A DNA stretch of 64,000 bases from Pseudarthrobacter naphthalenicus (GCF_029076445.1 NZ_JARESG010000006.1:1-64000), one strand, 5' to 3'. Shown: positions 42,924 through 52,179, counted from the first letter of the stretch. Notes: generated by a model not told the origin, from the sequence alone. Numbers and translations are program-made.

Positions 42924-43799
42924 TTAGCGGGCAGGGTCCAGCAGGCCGGCTGCGGGGGAGTGCGCCATGACGTCCCGGGCCAGCCGGACGGCCTCGGCAA
43001 GGCGGCTCTCGTCGATGCCGGTTTCGTGCCCGGTGTGATGCAGGTGCCGGACGAGCTCTTCGGTGGCGATGTTGCCGTGCGCGCCGGGCGCGAACGGGCA
43101 GCCGCCGAATCCGCCGAGTGCGGCGTCGAAACGGATGATGCCGGTGTCCACGGCGGCGCTGGCGGTTGCCAGGGCCTGGCCGTGGGCGTTGTGCAGGTGA
43201 AGGTAGTACACAAGGTCCGGTTCGGCGCTGCGCACGTGGTGCATGCTTGCCATTACCTGCTCCGTTGGCGTGGTACCCAGGGTGTCAGCGAGCCCGATGT
43301 CCGTGATGCCCATGTCCTTGAAGGCGCGGACTACGCGCAGCAGGTAACCGGGGTCGATGCTCCCTTCGAACGGGCACGTGAAGGCGGTGGAGATGCCGGC
43401 GAAAAACCGCGTCTCCGGGTGCTTCGACACCGTCGAGGCGAGGCTGGCGAGGGCATCCTCGACGGCCTGGCCGGCGTTCGCGTTGCTGTGGGCCTGGCTT
43501 GCGGACGTGACCACCTGAATGTCGGTGGCGCCGGACTCCACGGCCCGTTCAATACCTTTTCCGTTCAGGGCCAGGCTCGTGTACGTGACCCCGGCGCTCG
43601 CCGGGAGTGAGGAAATGACTTCGGCTGCGTCGGCCATCTGCGGCACGCGCTTTGGATTCACGAAGGACGCCGCTTCAATGCGATTAAGCCCCGCCGCGAC
43701 CAGGGCCTCCGCGATTTCAAGTTTGTGTGCTGTTGACACGATGACCGGTTCGTCCTGCAGCCCGTCGCGCAGGAAAACGTCGGTGATTTCCACTTTCAT
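42924..43799 (-). CDS. HMG-CoA lyase-like acyl-CoA lyase
   Basis: A 291-residue TIM-barrel enzyme of the HMGL-like group. LRDGLQDEP carries the catalytic Arg-Asp, LHLHNAHGQAL the metal-binding histidines, and GGFGGCPFAPGAHGNIATEE the active-site Cys signature of HMG-CoA lyases. It would cleave a 3-hydroxyacyl-CoA such as HMG-CoA or citramalyl-CoA. Its ATG follows the CoA transferase stop without a gap, so the transferase probably makes its substrate. Confidence 0.88.
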   Translation of the reverse strand: MKVEITDVFLRDGLQDEPVIVSTAHKLEIAEALVAAGLNRIEAASFVNPKRVPQMADAAEVISSLPASAGVTYTSLALNGKGIERAVESGATDIQVVTSASQAHSNANAGQAVEDALASLASTVSKHPETRFFAGISTAFTCPFEGSIDPGYLLRVVRAFKDMGITDIGLADTLGTTPTEQVMASMHHVRSAEPDLVYYLHLHNAHGQALATASAAVDTGIIRFDAALGGFGGCPFAPGAHGNIATEELVRHLHHTGHETGIDESRLAEAVRLARDVMAHSPAAGLLDPAR

Positions 43800-45035
43800 C
43801 TACCGCACCTCCTGCAGTCCGAGCCCGGCGACCTCGTCCGCGGTCATGCCGGCGAGCTCCTGGAGTACTTCCGCTGTGTGCTGGCCCAGCTCGGGGCCCA
43901 CCCATTTGACGCGGCCTTCGTGACCGGGGATTTTGGGCACAACGCCCGGGAAGCGGATCAGCTCGGGCTCGTTTTCGATGACCACCTCATGGGTCTGGAT
44001 CATGTCCCGTGCCAGGTAGTGTTTGTCCACTGCGATGCTGGGTGCGTCATAGACGGGGCCGGCTGGCACGCCGGCGTCGTCCAGCTTGTCCAGGACCTCG
44101 GTGAGCGGCATGCTTCCCGTCCAGGCGGAAATGGCGCCGTTGAGCTCTTCCTCCCTGGCGCCGCGCGCTTCGGTGGCGAGCAGGGTCTGGTCCTCGGCGA
44201 GGTCTTCGCGGCCGATGGCGCGCATGAGCCGCACGAACACCGAGTTGGAGTTTCCGCCGATGACCACCTCAAGGTCGTCCCCGCAAAGATACGAGCCGGT
44301 GGGCACAACGCCGGGAAGGGCACCGCCGGTGCGCTTGCGGACCATGCCGTACGCGTCGTAGTCCGGGACCAGGGATTCGAGGAGGCTGAAGACGCCTTCG
44401 TAGAGCGCCACATCCACCACTTGCGACGGGCCCGCCGGCAGCCCGCGGGCTTTCTGCAGCATCAGGATCAGTGCGCCGATGACCCCGTAGAGGCCTGCGA
44501 CGGTGTCGCCCATGCTGGCAGCCGCGCGGCCGGCCGGACGGTCCGGTTCACCCGTGATGTAGCGCAGCCCGGCGAAGGACTCCGCGGAGCTGCCAAAGCC
44601 GGCACGGTTTTTGTACGGACCGGTCTGCCCGTAGCCGGAGATGCGCACCATGACCACGTCGGGGTTGAGTTCCTGCAGCACATCCGGGCCCAGGCCCCAC
44701 TTCTCCAGGGTGCCCGGCCGGAAGTTTTCAATCACCACATCGCACTGTGCGGCGATCTTCTTGACCGCTTCACGCCCGGCGTCGGAGCGGAGGTCCAGCG
44801 CCACCGATTTTTTGTTACGGCCGATGGTGCGGAACAGCATGGAGGTGGTGCCGCGGGTTTTGCGCCAGTCCCGCAGCTCGTCGCCTCCTTGCGGCTTTTC
44901 GATCTTGATGACCTCGGCACCGAAGTCGCCGAAGAGGCGCGCGGCGAACGGGGCGGCGATGAAGCTGCCGAGTTCCAGCACCCGGATGCCTTGAAGGGGG
45001 AGGGAATTGCCCTCCAGTTGAAGTTCCTGCGTCAT
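43800..45035 (-). CDS. CaiB/BaiF-type CoA transferase
   Basis: A 411-residue family III CoA transferase. The N-terminal IRVLELGSFIAAPFAARLFGD segment (quoted as LELGSFIAAPFAARL) is typical, and the catalytic Asp is in ASMGDTVAGLYG. I chose ATG 45035 with AGGA upstream. It is the first gene of a run with the HMGL-like lyase, 2HCT transporter, gamma-CA and TPP enzyme, and is divergent from mobA. Likely role: transfer CoA to the imported hydroxy acid for cleavage by the lyase (inference from adjacency). Confidence 0.87.
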   Translation of the reverse strand: MTQELQLEGNSLPLQGIRVLELGSFIAAPFAARLFGDFGAEVIKIEKPQGGDELRDWRKTRGTTSMLFRTIGRNKKSVALDLRSDAGREAVKKIAAQCDVVIENFRPGTLEKWGLGPDVLQELNPDVVMVRISGYGQTGPYKNRAGFGSSAESFAGLRYITGEPDRPAGRAAASMGDTVAGLYGVIGALILMLQKARGLPAGPSQVVDVALYEGVFSLLESLVPDYDAYGMVRKRTGGALPGVVPTGSYLCGDDLEVVIGGNSNSVFVRLMRAIGREDLAEDQTLLATEARGAREEELNGAISAWTGSMPLTEVLDKLDDAGVPAGPVYDAPSIAVDKHYLARDMIQTHEVVIENEPELIRFPGVVPKIPGHEGRVKWVGPELGQHTAEVLQELAGMTADEVAGLGLQEVR

Positions 45036-45243
45036 GAGGTTCCTGCCTGCGTCTCGAGTGCGCAAATTCCCATCTAGTGGGAGATGCTTGTCATTGGGCG
45101 GATAGACAGTAGCACCGCCATGTGACGCGCGCAACAGGGTCGGGCTTGTCTTTTTTGCGACCGGCTGTGCGAGCGGCACTCCCGCGCCTGCCACTTGTAT
45201 GCAGCGTCACACATGCCGTACAGTCGTGGACCAAGCCGCTGCT

Positions 45244-45276
45244 TTCTAATATAGAAATGCAAATTCTCATATAGAA
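45244..45276 (+). promoter_or_regulatory. Tandem inverted-repeat operators upstream of mobA
   Basis: TTCTA-ATA-TAGAA (45244-45256) and TTCTC-ATA-TAGAA (45264-45276) lie exactly 20 bp apart, two helical turns, in the 286-bp divergent gap between the CoA transferase and mobA. They overlap AT-rich hexamers (TAATAT) usable as a -10. An IclR-type regulator, such as the one at 47234 or 38384, is a reasonable candidate. Confidence 0.6.
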
Positions 45277-45321
45277 CACCGCTAGGTGATCAACAATCCC
45301 ACAGTGAAGTGAGGAAAGCCC

Positions 45322-47253
45322 ATGCAGTTCCACCACCACGGTTACGTATCCGGAGATCCGCGGGTCAAGCCCGCAGCAGGGGTCGGCATCGACCGTCCGG
45401 AGGAGCTTCCGGACCACGTTGATGTGTTGATTGTCGGCTCCGGGCCCGCGGGCATGCTCGCCGCCGCGCAGCTGTCCCAGTTTCCGAACGTCACCACCAG
45501 GATGGTGGAGCGCCGCCCGGGACGGCTGGCCATCGGCCAGGCCGATGGCATCCAGGCCCGCAGTGTGGAGACGTTCCAGGCCTTTGGCTTCGCGGAGCGG
45601 ATCATCGCCGAGGCCTACCGCATCACCGAGATGGCATTCTGGAAGCCCGACGCCACGGACCCCTCGCGGATCGTCCGGGCAGCGCGCACGCCGGATGACC
45701 CTGCCGGGATCAGCGAATTTCCGCACCTCATCGTCAACCAGGCCCGCGTGCTGGACTACTTCGCCGAGTTCATGGCCAATTCCCCCGCCCGCATGAAGCC
45801 GGATTATGGTTTTGAGTTCGTGGATCTTGAGGTCTCCGATGAGGGGGAATACCCGGTCACCGTCACACTGCTGCACACCTCCGGCCCGAACGAAGGCAAA
45901 GAGCGCACCGTCCGGGCAAAGTACGTGGTCGGCGCCGACGGCGCCCGCAGCAAAGTGCGCCAGGCGATCGGCTGCACCCTCGCCGGGGACGCCGCCAACC
46001 ACGCGTGGGGCGTGATGGATGTCCTCGCCGTCACGGACTTCCCGGACATTCGCACGAAGTGCGCCATCCAGTCCGGCTCGGGCGGCAGCATCCTGCATAT
46101 TCCGCGCGAAGGCGGTCACCTCTTCCGCATGTACGTTGACCTGGGCGAAGTGGACCCGGACAACAACGGTGCGGTGCGCAACACCACCATCGGGGAAATC
46201 ATCGCCAAGGCCAACGAAATCCTGCACCCCTACACCTTGGATGTGCGGAACGTGGCCTGGCACAGCGTGTACGAGGTGGGGCACCGCCTCACGGACCGGT
46301 TCGACGACGTCCTTCCGGAGGACCGCGGCACGCGGACCCCGCGGGTGTTCATCACCGGGGATGCCTGCCACACACACAGCGCAAAGGCCGGCCAGGGCAT
46401 GAACGTGTCCATGCAGGACGGCTTCAACATTGCGTGGAAACTCGGCCACGTGCTCGAGGGCCGCAGCCCGGAGTCCCTGCTCGCCACCTATTCGGAAGAG
46501 CGCCAGGTGGTGGCGAAAAACCTCATCGACTTCGATAAAGAGTGGTCCACCATGATGGCCAAGAAGCCCGAAGAGTTCGCGGACCCCACGGAGCTCGAGA
46601 ATTTCTATGTCAGCACGGCCGAGTTTCCGGCCGGGTTCATGACCGAGTACGCGCCGTCCATGCTGGTTGCACCCGCGGATCACCAGCACCTCGCAACGGG
46701 CTTCCCCGTGGGAAAGCGCTTCAAGTCAGCTCCCGTGGTGCGGGTTGGCGACACCAACCCCGTCCACCTGGGCCACCATGCCACGGCTGACGGCCGCTGG
46801 CGCATCTACGTCTTCGCGGACCAGGCACTTCCGTCAGGAGGGACGCAGCCAGCGTCTGCCACGGACCGGTTTGCCGAATGGATCGCGAACTCGCCGGAAT
46901 CACCCCTGGCCGCGACGCCGTCGGACGCGGATCCCGACGCCTGGTTCGACGTGAAGGTGATCTACCAGCAGGCGCATGCCAGCCTGGACATCGGGGCGGT
47001 GCCGGCCGTGTTCAAACCCCTGGTGGGACCGTTCAAGCTCACTGACTACGAAAAGGTGTACGCCACCGATCCCCAGGCGGATATTTTCGAGCTGCGCGGC
47101 GTGGACCGCGGCGGTGTGGTGGTGGTGGTGCGGCCGGACCAGTACGTGGCAAATGTCCTGCCCCTGACCGCGACGGCTGAGCTCGGGGCGTTCTTCGCTC
47201 CCCTTCTGGCGCCCCGGTTGGAGGCATCGGCGGCTAGCGGAGCTGTTCGCTGA
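45322..47253 (+). CDS. mobA: 3-hydroxybenzoate 4-monooxygenase
   Basis: A 643-residue flavoprotein hydroxylase. It shows end-to-end resemblance to Comamonas testosteroni 3-hydroxybenzoate 4-hydroxylase, from the opening MQFHHHGYVSGDP to the C-terminal thioredoxin-like domain. FAD motifs are DVLIVGSGPAGMLAAAQL, VVGADGARSKVRQAIG and FITGDACHTHSAKAGQGMN. The product would be protocatechuate. No ring-cleavage genes for protocatechuate are in the window. The 3' end overlaps the convergent IclR gene by 20 bp. Confidence 0.88.
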   Translation: MQFHHHGYVSGDPRVKPAAGVGIDRPEELPDHVDVLIVGSGPAGMLAAAQLSQFPNVTTRMVERRPGRLAIGQADGIQARSVETFQAFGFAERIIAEAYRITEMAFWKPDATDPSRIVRAARTPDDPAGISEFPHLIVNQARVLDYFAEFMANSPARMKPDYGFEFVDLEVSDEGEYPVTVTLLHTSGPNEGKERTVRAKYVVGADGARSKVRQAIGCTLAGDAANHAWGVMDVLAVTDFPDIRTKCAIQSGSGGSILHIPREGGHLFRMYVDLGEVDPDNNGAVRNTTIGEIIAKANEILHPYTLDVRNVAWHSVYEVGHRLTDRFDDVLPEDRGTRTPRVFITGDACHTHSAKAGQGMNVSMQDGFNIAWKLGHVLEGRSPESLLATYSEERQVVAKNLIDFDKEWSTMMAKKPEEFADPTELENFYVSTAEFPAGFMTEYAPSMLVAPADHQHLATGFPVGKRFKSAPVVRVGDTNPVHLGHHATADGRWRIYVFADQALPSGGTQPASATDRFAEWIANSPESPLAATPSDADPDAWFDVKVIYQQAHASLDIGAVPAVFKPLVGPFKLTDYEKVYATDPQADIFELRGVDRGGVVVVVRPDQYVANVLPLTATAELGAFFAPLLAPRLEASAASGAVR

Positions 47254-47962
47254 TCCGCCGGGCGGCATCCTTGACCGAGCTGCCCACCTGCTCAGGAGGG
47301 AGCTGGGCGCTGGGATAAACCACGGCGATGGCGGCCGGCTGGAGCCCCTGGGCCGGGCTGAGCGGGACGGCCACGGACGTAACCCCCGGCAGGACTTCGT
47401 GGTGGCTGACGGCAAATCCCGACTCGCGGACGGACGCCACTTCCGGACGCCGGGGCTGATCCGGCGAAACCGCCTCCCACTGAGCGTCGTCCAGGATCGC
47501 CTGGATAGCCAGCCCCGGCGCCCCCAGGTTCAGCGCGTGGCGGGTGCCGGGCCGCTGGACCACCGCGGCACGGCTGTGCCGCGGTTCCACGCTGGTCAGG
47601 GTGGTGCAGTCCCCGCGGTCCAGCACCACCAGGAAAGCGGTGGTGCCCAGTTCATTTGCGAGGGCTGTCAGTTCCGGCAGCGCCGCTGTCTGCAGGTCGC
47701 GGGCCACGCCGCGGGCCAGTGCGGCCAGGCCGGTGCCCAGGACAACGCCGCCGGCGGCGTCACGGGCCACGAGCCCGTGGTCTTCGAGGGTGCGAAGGAT
47801 TCTGTAGGCGATGGAACGGTGGACCCCCATGCGGGCAGCAATCTCCGCGATGCTGAGCGGCGCCGATTCCTCGCTGAGGATTTCGAGCATCCTGATCCCG
47901 CGGGAGAGGGTCTGCGAATGGGCCGGTGCGGCCTTGCCGTCCGGAAGTGCTGCGTCTGCCAT
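47234..47962 (-). CDS. IclR-family regulator, convergent with mobA
   Basis: A 242-residue regulator with an N-terminal HTH (about residues 38-60; SIAEIAARMGVHRSIAYRILR) and an IclR effector domain. I chose ATG 47962; the longer reading from 48034 has no ribosome-binding site. Its last 20 bp overlap the last codons of mobA, which suggests a long-standing linkage and possible antisense interference. It is probably the mobA regulator. Confidence 0.83.
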   Translation of the reverse strand: MADAALPDGKAAPAHSQTLSRGIRMLEILSEESAPLSIAEIAARMGVHRSIAYRILRTLEDHGLVARDAAGGVVLGTGLAALARGVARDLQTAALPELTALANELGTTAFLVVLDRGDCTTLTSVEPRHSRAAVVQRPGTRHALNLGAPGLAIQAILDDAQWEAVSPDQPRRPEVASVRESGFAVSHHEVLPGVTSVAVPLSPAQGLQPAAIAVVYPSAQLPPEQVGSSVKDAARRISEQLR

Positions 47963-48084
47963 GCCGCCGTACCCCTGTCGTTTCTGTCCGGTGATGCCCC
48001 AGGCCTCAAAGCCGGCAGCCCCATAGTAGAACACAGGTTGCGATTATCGAACGCCTGACCGCGGACCGGCCACCGTTCGGCGCG

Positions 48085-49371
48085 TTAGCGGCGAGCCTCT
48101 CCCTTGTCCAGTAACCGCCCCGCGCGCATGACCAGGACGCGTTCAAAGTTGCCGTCCACCACCACGACGTCGGCGCGCAGGCCCGCGCGGAGGCTCCCCA
48201 CACGCTCCTGCTCGCCGATGATGGCCGCCGGAACGGCAGTCGCGGACAGGACCGCAGCGGCAGCTTCCACCCCGGCGCCGATGGTCCGGCGCACCACGTC
48301 CAGCAGCGTTGCCGTCCCGCCGGCGAGAGTGCCGTCGCCGAGCCTGGCCACGGCACCGCTGACCGAAACAGATGCCGGACCGAGCTCGTAGTGCCCGTCG
48401 GGCAGCCCGGTGGCCGCCATGGAATCGGTCACCAGGACCACGTTTTCCGCACCGACCAGGTCGAACACCATCCGCACGGTTTCAGGATCCAGGTGAACGC
48501 CGTCCGCGATGAGTTCCACGGCCACCGAGCCGGCCGCGGCCAGCCGAAGGCACGCGGCCACAGGACCCGGGCTGCGGTGATGCAGCGGCGGCATGCCGTT
48601 GAAGAGGTGCGTGACGGTGGGGCGCGACGCCGGTCCCCGCCCGGCTGCCTGCAGCAGTTCGGCAGCCGCGGTGAGGGAGGCCGCCGTCGTGCGCGCATCC
48701 GCATCGGTGTGCCCCAGCGACGGCGTCACACCGTTTTCGGCGAGCAGCCGCACCATTGCATCTGCGCCGGGGAGCTCGGGTGCGTAGGTCATGGTCCGCA
48801 GGTGGCCGCCGGCGGCCCCGATCAGTTCGCCGAGCAGTGGGAGGTCCGGCTCGCGCAGGAACCGCGGGTCCTGCGCGCCGCAGCGCGCACTGGACAGGAA
48901 CGGGCCCTCTGAGTGGATGCCGGCGATCAGCCCCTCATCGGCCAACTGCCGCAGTGTTTCCATGCCCCGCAGCAGGTTGTCGCGGGAAGCGGTCACCAGG
49001 CTGGCCAGCAGCGTGGTGGTGCCGCTGCGGTGCAGGAACTCGACGGCGGCGCGTGCGGCCTGGCCGCTGCCGCCGGGAAAGTCGCCCCCGGCGCCGCCGT
49101 GGCAGTGCAGGTCAATCAGGCCGGGCAGGATCGTGCTGCCCGCCGGCAGGTCCAGTTCTTCCAGGCCCGGCAGCGAAGATTGGTCCAGGCCGGCACGGGG
49201 GCCCACATAGGCGATGCGCCCCCCGGTCACGGCGACGACGGCGTTGTCCAGGGACCTTCCGTCGGTCAGGACGGTCCCGGACAGGAGGTAGCTCCCGGAC
49301 CCGGCGGGACTCGGCTGGGTGGCTTCCCTCGGTGTCTGGTCCGGCTGTTTTTGTTCCGGCAACGGGTTCAT
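48085..49371 (-). CDS. nagA: N-acetylglucosamine-6-phosphate deacetylase
   Basis: A 428-residue amidohydrolase that removes acetate from GlcNAc-6-P. DLHCHGGAGGDF, HSEGPFLS (metal Glu), LGHTDADARTT and THLFNGMPPLHHRSPG give the metal site, and VTDSMAATGLPDG the catalytic Asp. ATG 49371 overlaps the nanE stop (ATGA). It is the last gene of the sialic acid operon. An N-terminal leader of about 25 residues (PEQKQPDQTPREATQPSPAG) is Pro/Gln-rich and not part of the fold. Confidence 0.92.
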   Translation of the reverse strand: MNPLPEQKQPDQTPREATQPSPAGSGSYLLSGTVLTDGRSLDNAVVAVTGGRIAYVGPRAGLDQSSLPGLEELDLPAGSTILPGLIDLHCHGGAGGDFPGGSGQAARAAVEFLHRSGTTTLLASLVTASRDNLLRGMETLRQLADEGLIAGIHSEGPFLSSARCGAQDPRFLREPDLPLLGELIGAAGGHLRTMTYAPELPGADAMVRLLAENGVTPSLGHTDADARTTAASLTAAAELLQAAGRGPASRPTVTHLFNGMPPLHHRSPGPVAACLRLAAAGSVAVELIADGVHLDPETVRMVFDLVGAENVVLVTDSMAATGLPDGHYELGPASVSVSGAVARLGDGTLAGGTATLLDVVRRTIGAGVEAAAAVLSATAVPAAIIGEQERVGSLRAGLRADVVVVDGNFERVLVMRAGRLLDKGEARR

Positions 49372-50051
49372 TTCAGGGCCTCGGCGAACCAGCCGGTAAT
49401 GGTGGCCGGGTGGGTGATCGCGGTCCCGACCACCACGGCGAACGCACCGGCGTCGAGGCACTGCCGGGCCTGCTCCGGGGTATGCAGACGGCCTTCGGCG
49501 ATGAGGGGAACGCCGAAGCCGGCGGCGGCGATCTGTTCGATCAGCTCCACGTCAGGGCCGTGCGTTTTGGGCCGCTCGCCGGTGTAGCCGGACAGCGTGG
49601 TGCCGATCAGGTCCGCCCCTGCTTCGACGGCGGCAGCGGCGTCGTCGAACGAGCCGCAGTCCGCCATGACCAGCGCATGCGATTCGCGATGGATCCCGGC
49701 CACGGTCTGCGTCAGCGTCAGGCCGTCGGGACGCCGGCGGCGGGTGCCGTCGATCGCCACAACGTGCGCGCCTCCGCCGGCCACCGCCAAAGCGTGGCGG
49801 AGCGTGGGAGTGATGAAGACGCCGTCGTGCCCGTCCTTCCAGAGCCCGATCACCGGAACCTCCACCGCCGCCCGCGTGAACTGCACGTCGGCCAGGCCCT
49901 GGACCCGGACGGCGGCGGCACCGCCGATCACCGCCGAGGCGGCAAACTGGGCTGTGGTGCGGGGATCACGCAGGGGCTCGCCGGGGTACGCCTGGCAGGA
50001 CACAATCAGCTGGCCGCGGAGGGCTTCAAGGGCTTCGGGGGTCAGGATCAC
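49368..50051 (-). CDS. nanE: N-acetylmannosamine-6-phosphate 2-epimerase
   Basis: A 227-residue TIM-barrel enzyme converting ManNAc-6-P to GlcNAc-6-P. LIVSCQAYPGEPLRDP, VIGLWKDGHDGVFITPT, ADCGSFDDA and LIAEGRLHTPEQA are family blocks. The GTG start at 50051 has AAGGA eight bases upstream; longer readings run into nanK. It links NanK to NagA. Confidence 0.92.
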   Translation of the reverse strand: MILTPEALEALRGQLIVSCQAYPGEPLRDPRTTAQFAASAVIGGAAAVRVQGLADVQFTRAAVEVPVIGLWKDGHDGVFITPTLRHALAVAGGGAHVVAIDGTRRRRPDGLTLTQTVAGIHRESHALVMADCGSFDDAAAAVEAGADLIGTTLSGYTGERPKTHGPDVELIEQIAAAGFGVPLIAEGRLHTPEQARQCLDAGAFAVVVGTAITHPATITGWFAEALK

Positions 50052-50127
50052 GGTCAGTTTCCTTTGAAGTGGCGGCGGAACGGGCTGAGCTGGCGGGTGG
50101 GCGGACGGGGTACTGAGGGCGATGGTG

Positions 50128-51075
50128 TCAGGAGGGGGAAGCGAGGACCAGCCGCGCTGCGCCCACCATGGCGGCTGCGTTGCCGAGTTTAGCCGGGAGG
50201 ACAGGGAGCCCGGCCAGCGCGGGCAGGAGCTCAGGGCGGAGGGCACGTTCCATGGGGCGCCACCACGGTGCGCCGGCGTCGGACAGGCCTCCCGAAACCA
50301 CTACCACTTCAGGGTCCAGGATGTTGGCGAGCCCGCCCACGGCCTGCCCGGCCGCGCCGGCCCCGATGCCCACTGCTTTGATGGCGGCCGGGTCGCTGGT
50401 CCCGGCGAGGGCAAAGACGGCCCGGGCGTCGGCGGCCTGCGCTGTGCCGCCCAACCTCAGATACGTCTCGCGGATGGCGGGCCCGGAGGCGATCGCCTCA
50501 ACGTGCCCGGCACCGCCGCAGACGCACGGCACGGCCGTGCCCTCGTGGAATGCATACGGCGAGGCGAAATGCCCCACGTGCCCGCCGGCGTACCGGTGCC
50601 CCAGGACCGGCTGTCCGCCGAGGACAAAACTGCCCCCGACGCCGGTGCCGAAGGCCACCAGGAGCGAACTGGCCGTCCCGGCAGCGGCACCCGCCCAAGC
50701 CTCACCGAGAGCGTGCGCATGGACATCGTTCACGGCGCGCACAGCCTCCGGAGCCAGCCCCAGCCGGTGAGCCAGCCCGGCGGTCAGCTCCGTCCCGGCC
50801 CACCCGAGGATCGCGTCGGTAGCCGAAACCACCACCCCGCGCCCGGCATCAATGACACCGGCAGACCCAACGCCAACCCCACTGACGGCCAGGCCCTCTG
50901 CTTGAGCCCGGCCAATCAGTGAGGAAACCAGCGCCGCAGTCGCATCCAGGATCGCGTCCCCACCGCTACGGTTCAGCGTCGGAACAGTCGCCGAAAACAA
51001 GACCGACCCATCCGACGAGACAACCCCGGCAGCAGTCTTAGTACCACCAAGATCAACACCAACCGCGTACGTCAT
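50128..51075 (-). CDS. nanK: ROK-family kinase, probable N-acetylmannosamine kinase
   Basis: A 315-residue ROK sugar kinase. The phosphate-binding VDLGGTKT is at residues 7-14, and the zinc region reads GHVGHF...VPCVCGGAGHVE. In typical ROK proteins the third cysteine of CxCGxxGC is present; here it is His. I chose ATG 51075 (AGGAAG upstream) over ATG 51129. Position between the lyase gene and nanE supports phosphorylation of ManNAc. A GGTTGC/GCAACC inverted repeat (51144-51179) lies between it and the lyase gene. Confidence 0.87.
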   Translation of the reverse strand: MTYAVGVDLGGTKTAAGVVSSDGSVLFSATVPTLNRSGGDAILDATAALVSSLIGRAQAEGLAVSGVGVGSAGVIDAGRGVVVSATDAILGWAGTELTAGLAHRLGLAPEAVRAVNDVHAHALGEAWAGAAAGTASSLLVAFGTGVGGSFVLGGQPVLGHRYAGGHVGHFASPYAFHEGTAVPCVCGGAGHVEAIASGPAIRETYLRLGGTAQAADARAVFALAGTSDPAAIKAVGIGAGAAGQAVGGLANILDPEVVVVSGGLSDAGAPWWRPMERALRPELLPALAGLPVLPAKLGNAAAMVGAARLVLASPS

Positions 51076-51223
51076 GTTCTTCCTAACCGGGGACTTCGAT
51101 AAGCCAAGTGGGGAGGCAGCGCTGGACATGGTTCTTTTGTGTAGGTTGCGTCAGAGCGCGAGGAACGAGCGCAGCAACCGGCAAAAGGAGCATGCCCAGC
51201 GCACCCAACCCAACCACGACTAA

Positions 51224-52141
51224 CTAAACGAGCCCGTTGCGTTCCAGGATGCCGCGGATCGCAGAAGTTTCGGCGTCGTTCAGGGACAGCATCGGCACGC
51301 TCATGGTGTTGGATTCGATGATGCCCATGACCTGGAGGGCGGTCTTGAACGCGCCGAGGCCCGCTGCGCCGCCGGAGACGCGGCCGTTGGGGGCGTAGAC
51401 GATTTCGAAGACGTCGGCAAGGCGGTCCTGTTCGCGGGCGGCACCGGCCCAGTCCCCGGCGGCGGCGGCGTCGAACAGGCGGCGGTAGCCGGCGGGGTCC
51501 ACGTTGCCGAGGCCCGGCACAACGCCCTGGGCGCCGCCGAGCAGGGCGCCGTCCACTACAACTTCGTGGCCGGTGAAAATGTCGAAGTTGGGGACGTCCT
51601 TGGCTGCCAGGAGCAGCTGGCGGAAGGAGACGTCGTCGCCTGAGGAGTCCTTGACGCCGGCAATGACGCCGTCACGGCCCAGGCGGACCAGCAGGTCGGT
51701 GGGGAGCTTGAAGTGGGTGCGGACGGGGACGTCGTACGCGAAGATCGGCGTTTCGACGGCGGCGTGGATGTCCCGGAAGTGGGTTTCGGTTTCCGCGGCG
51801 TTGCCGATGGCGTAGTACATGGAGGTGACCACGATGGCGTCGGCGCCGAGGTCAATGACCTTCTTGGCCTCTTCGATCACTCGGTTGGTGGTCTGTTCGT
51901 TGGCGCCCACGATCAGCGGCACGGCGCCCGCGTTCGCGTCGGCGATGGTGCTGACCACCAGTTCACGCTCGACGTTGGTCAGGTACGGCACCTCGCCAGA
52001 GGAACCCAGCACAAACAGGCCGGACACCCCGCCGTCGAGCAGGTGCTTGGTGACGTTCTTCAGCGACGCGGTGTCGATGCTGCCGTCAGCGTGGCGTGGG
52101 GTGACGACGGGCGGGATGACGCCCTGGAACTGGGTAGACAC
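51224..52141 (-). CDS. nanA: DapA-family aldolase, probable N-acetylneuraminate lyase
   Basis: A 305-residue class I aldolase. The Schiff-base lysine is in AGVKDSSGDD and the catalytic tyrosine in FAYDVPVRT; FVLGSSGEVPYL is the substrate-carboxylate loop. It would split sialic acid into ManNAc and pyruvate. The family also holds dihydrodipicolinate synthases and sugar-acid aldolases, so identity leans on context: transporter upstream, nanK, nanE and nagA downstream. GTG start. Confidence 0.82.
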   Translation of the reverse strand: MSTQFQGVIPPVVTPRHADGSIDTASLKNVTKHLLDGGVSGLFVLGSSGEVPYLTNVERELVVSTIADANAGAVPLIVGANEQTTNRVIEEAKKVIDLGADAIVVTSMYYAIGNAAETETHFRDIHAAVETPIFAYDVPVRTHFKLPTDLLVRLGRDGVIAGVKDSSGDDVSFRQLLLAAKDVPNFDIFTGHEVVVDGALLGGAQGVVPGLGNVDPAGYRRLFDAAAAGDWAGAAREQDRLADVFEIVYAPNGRVSGGAAGLGAFKTALQVMGIIESNTMSVPMLSLNDAETSAIRGILERNGLV

Positions 52142-52179
52142 AGAATTCTCCGTTGGTTGGAACTGATAAATGGGAAGAG

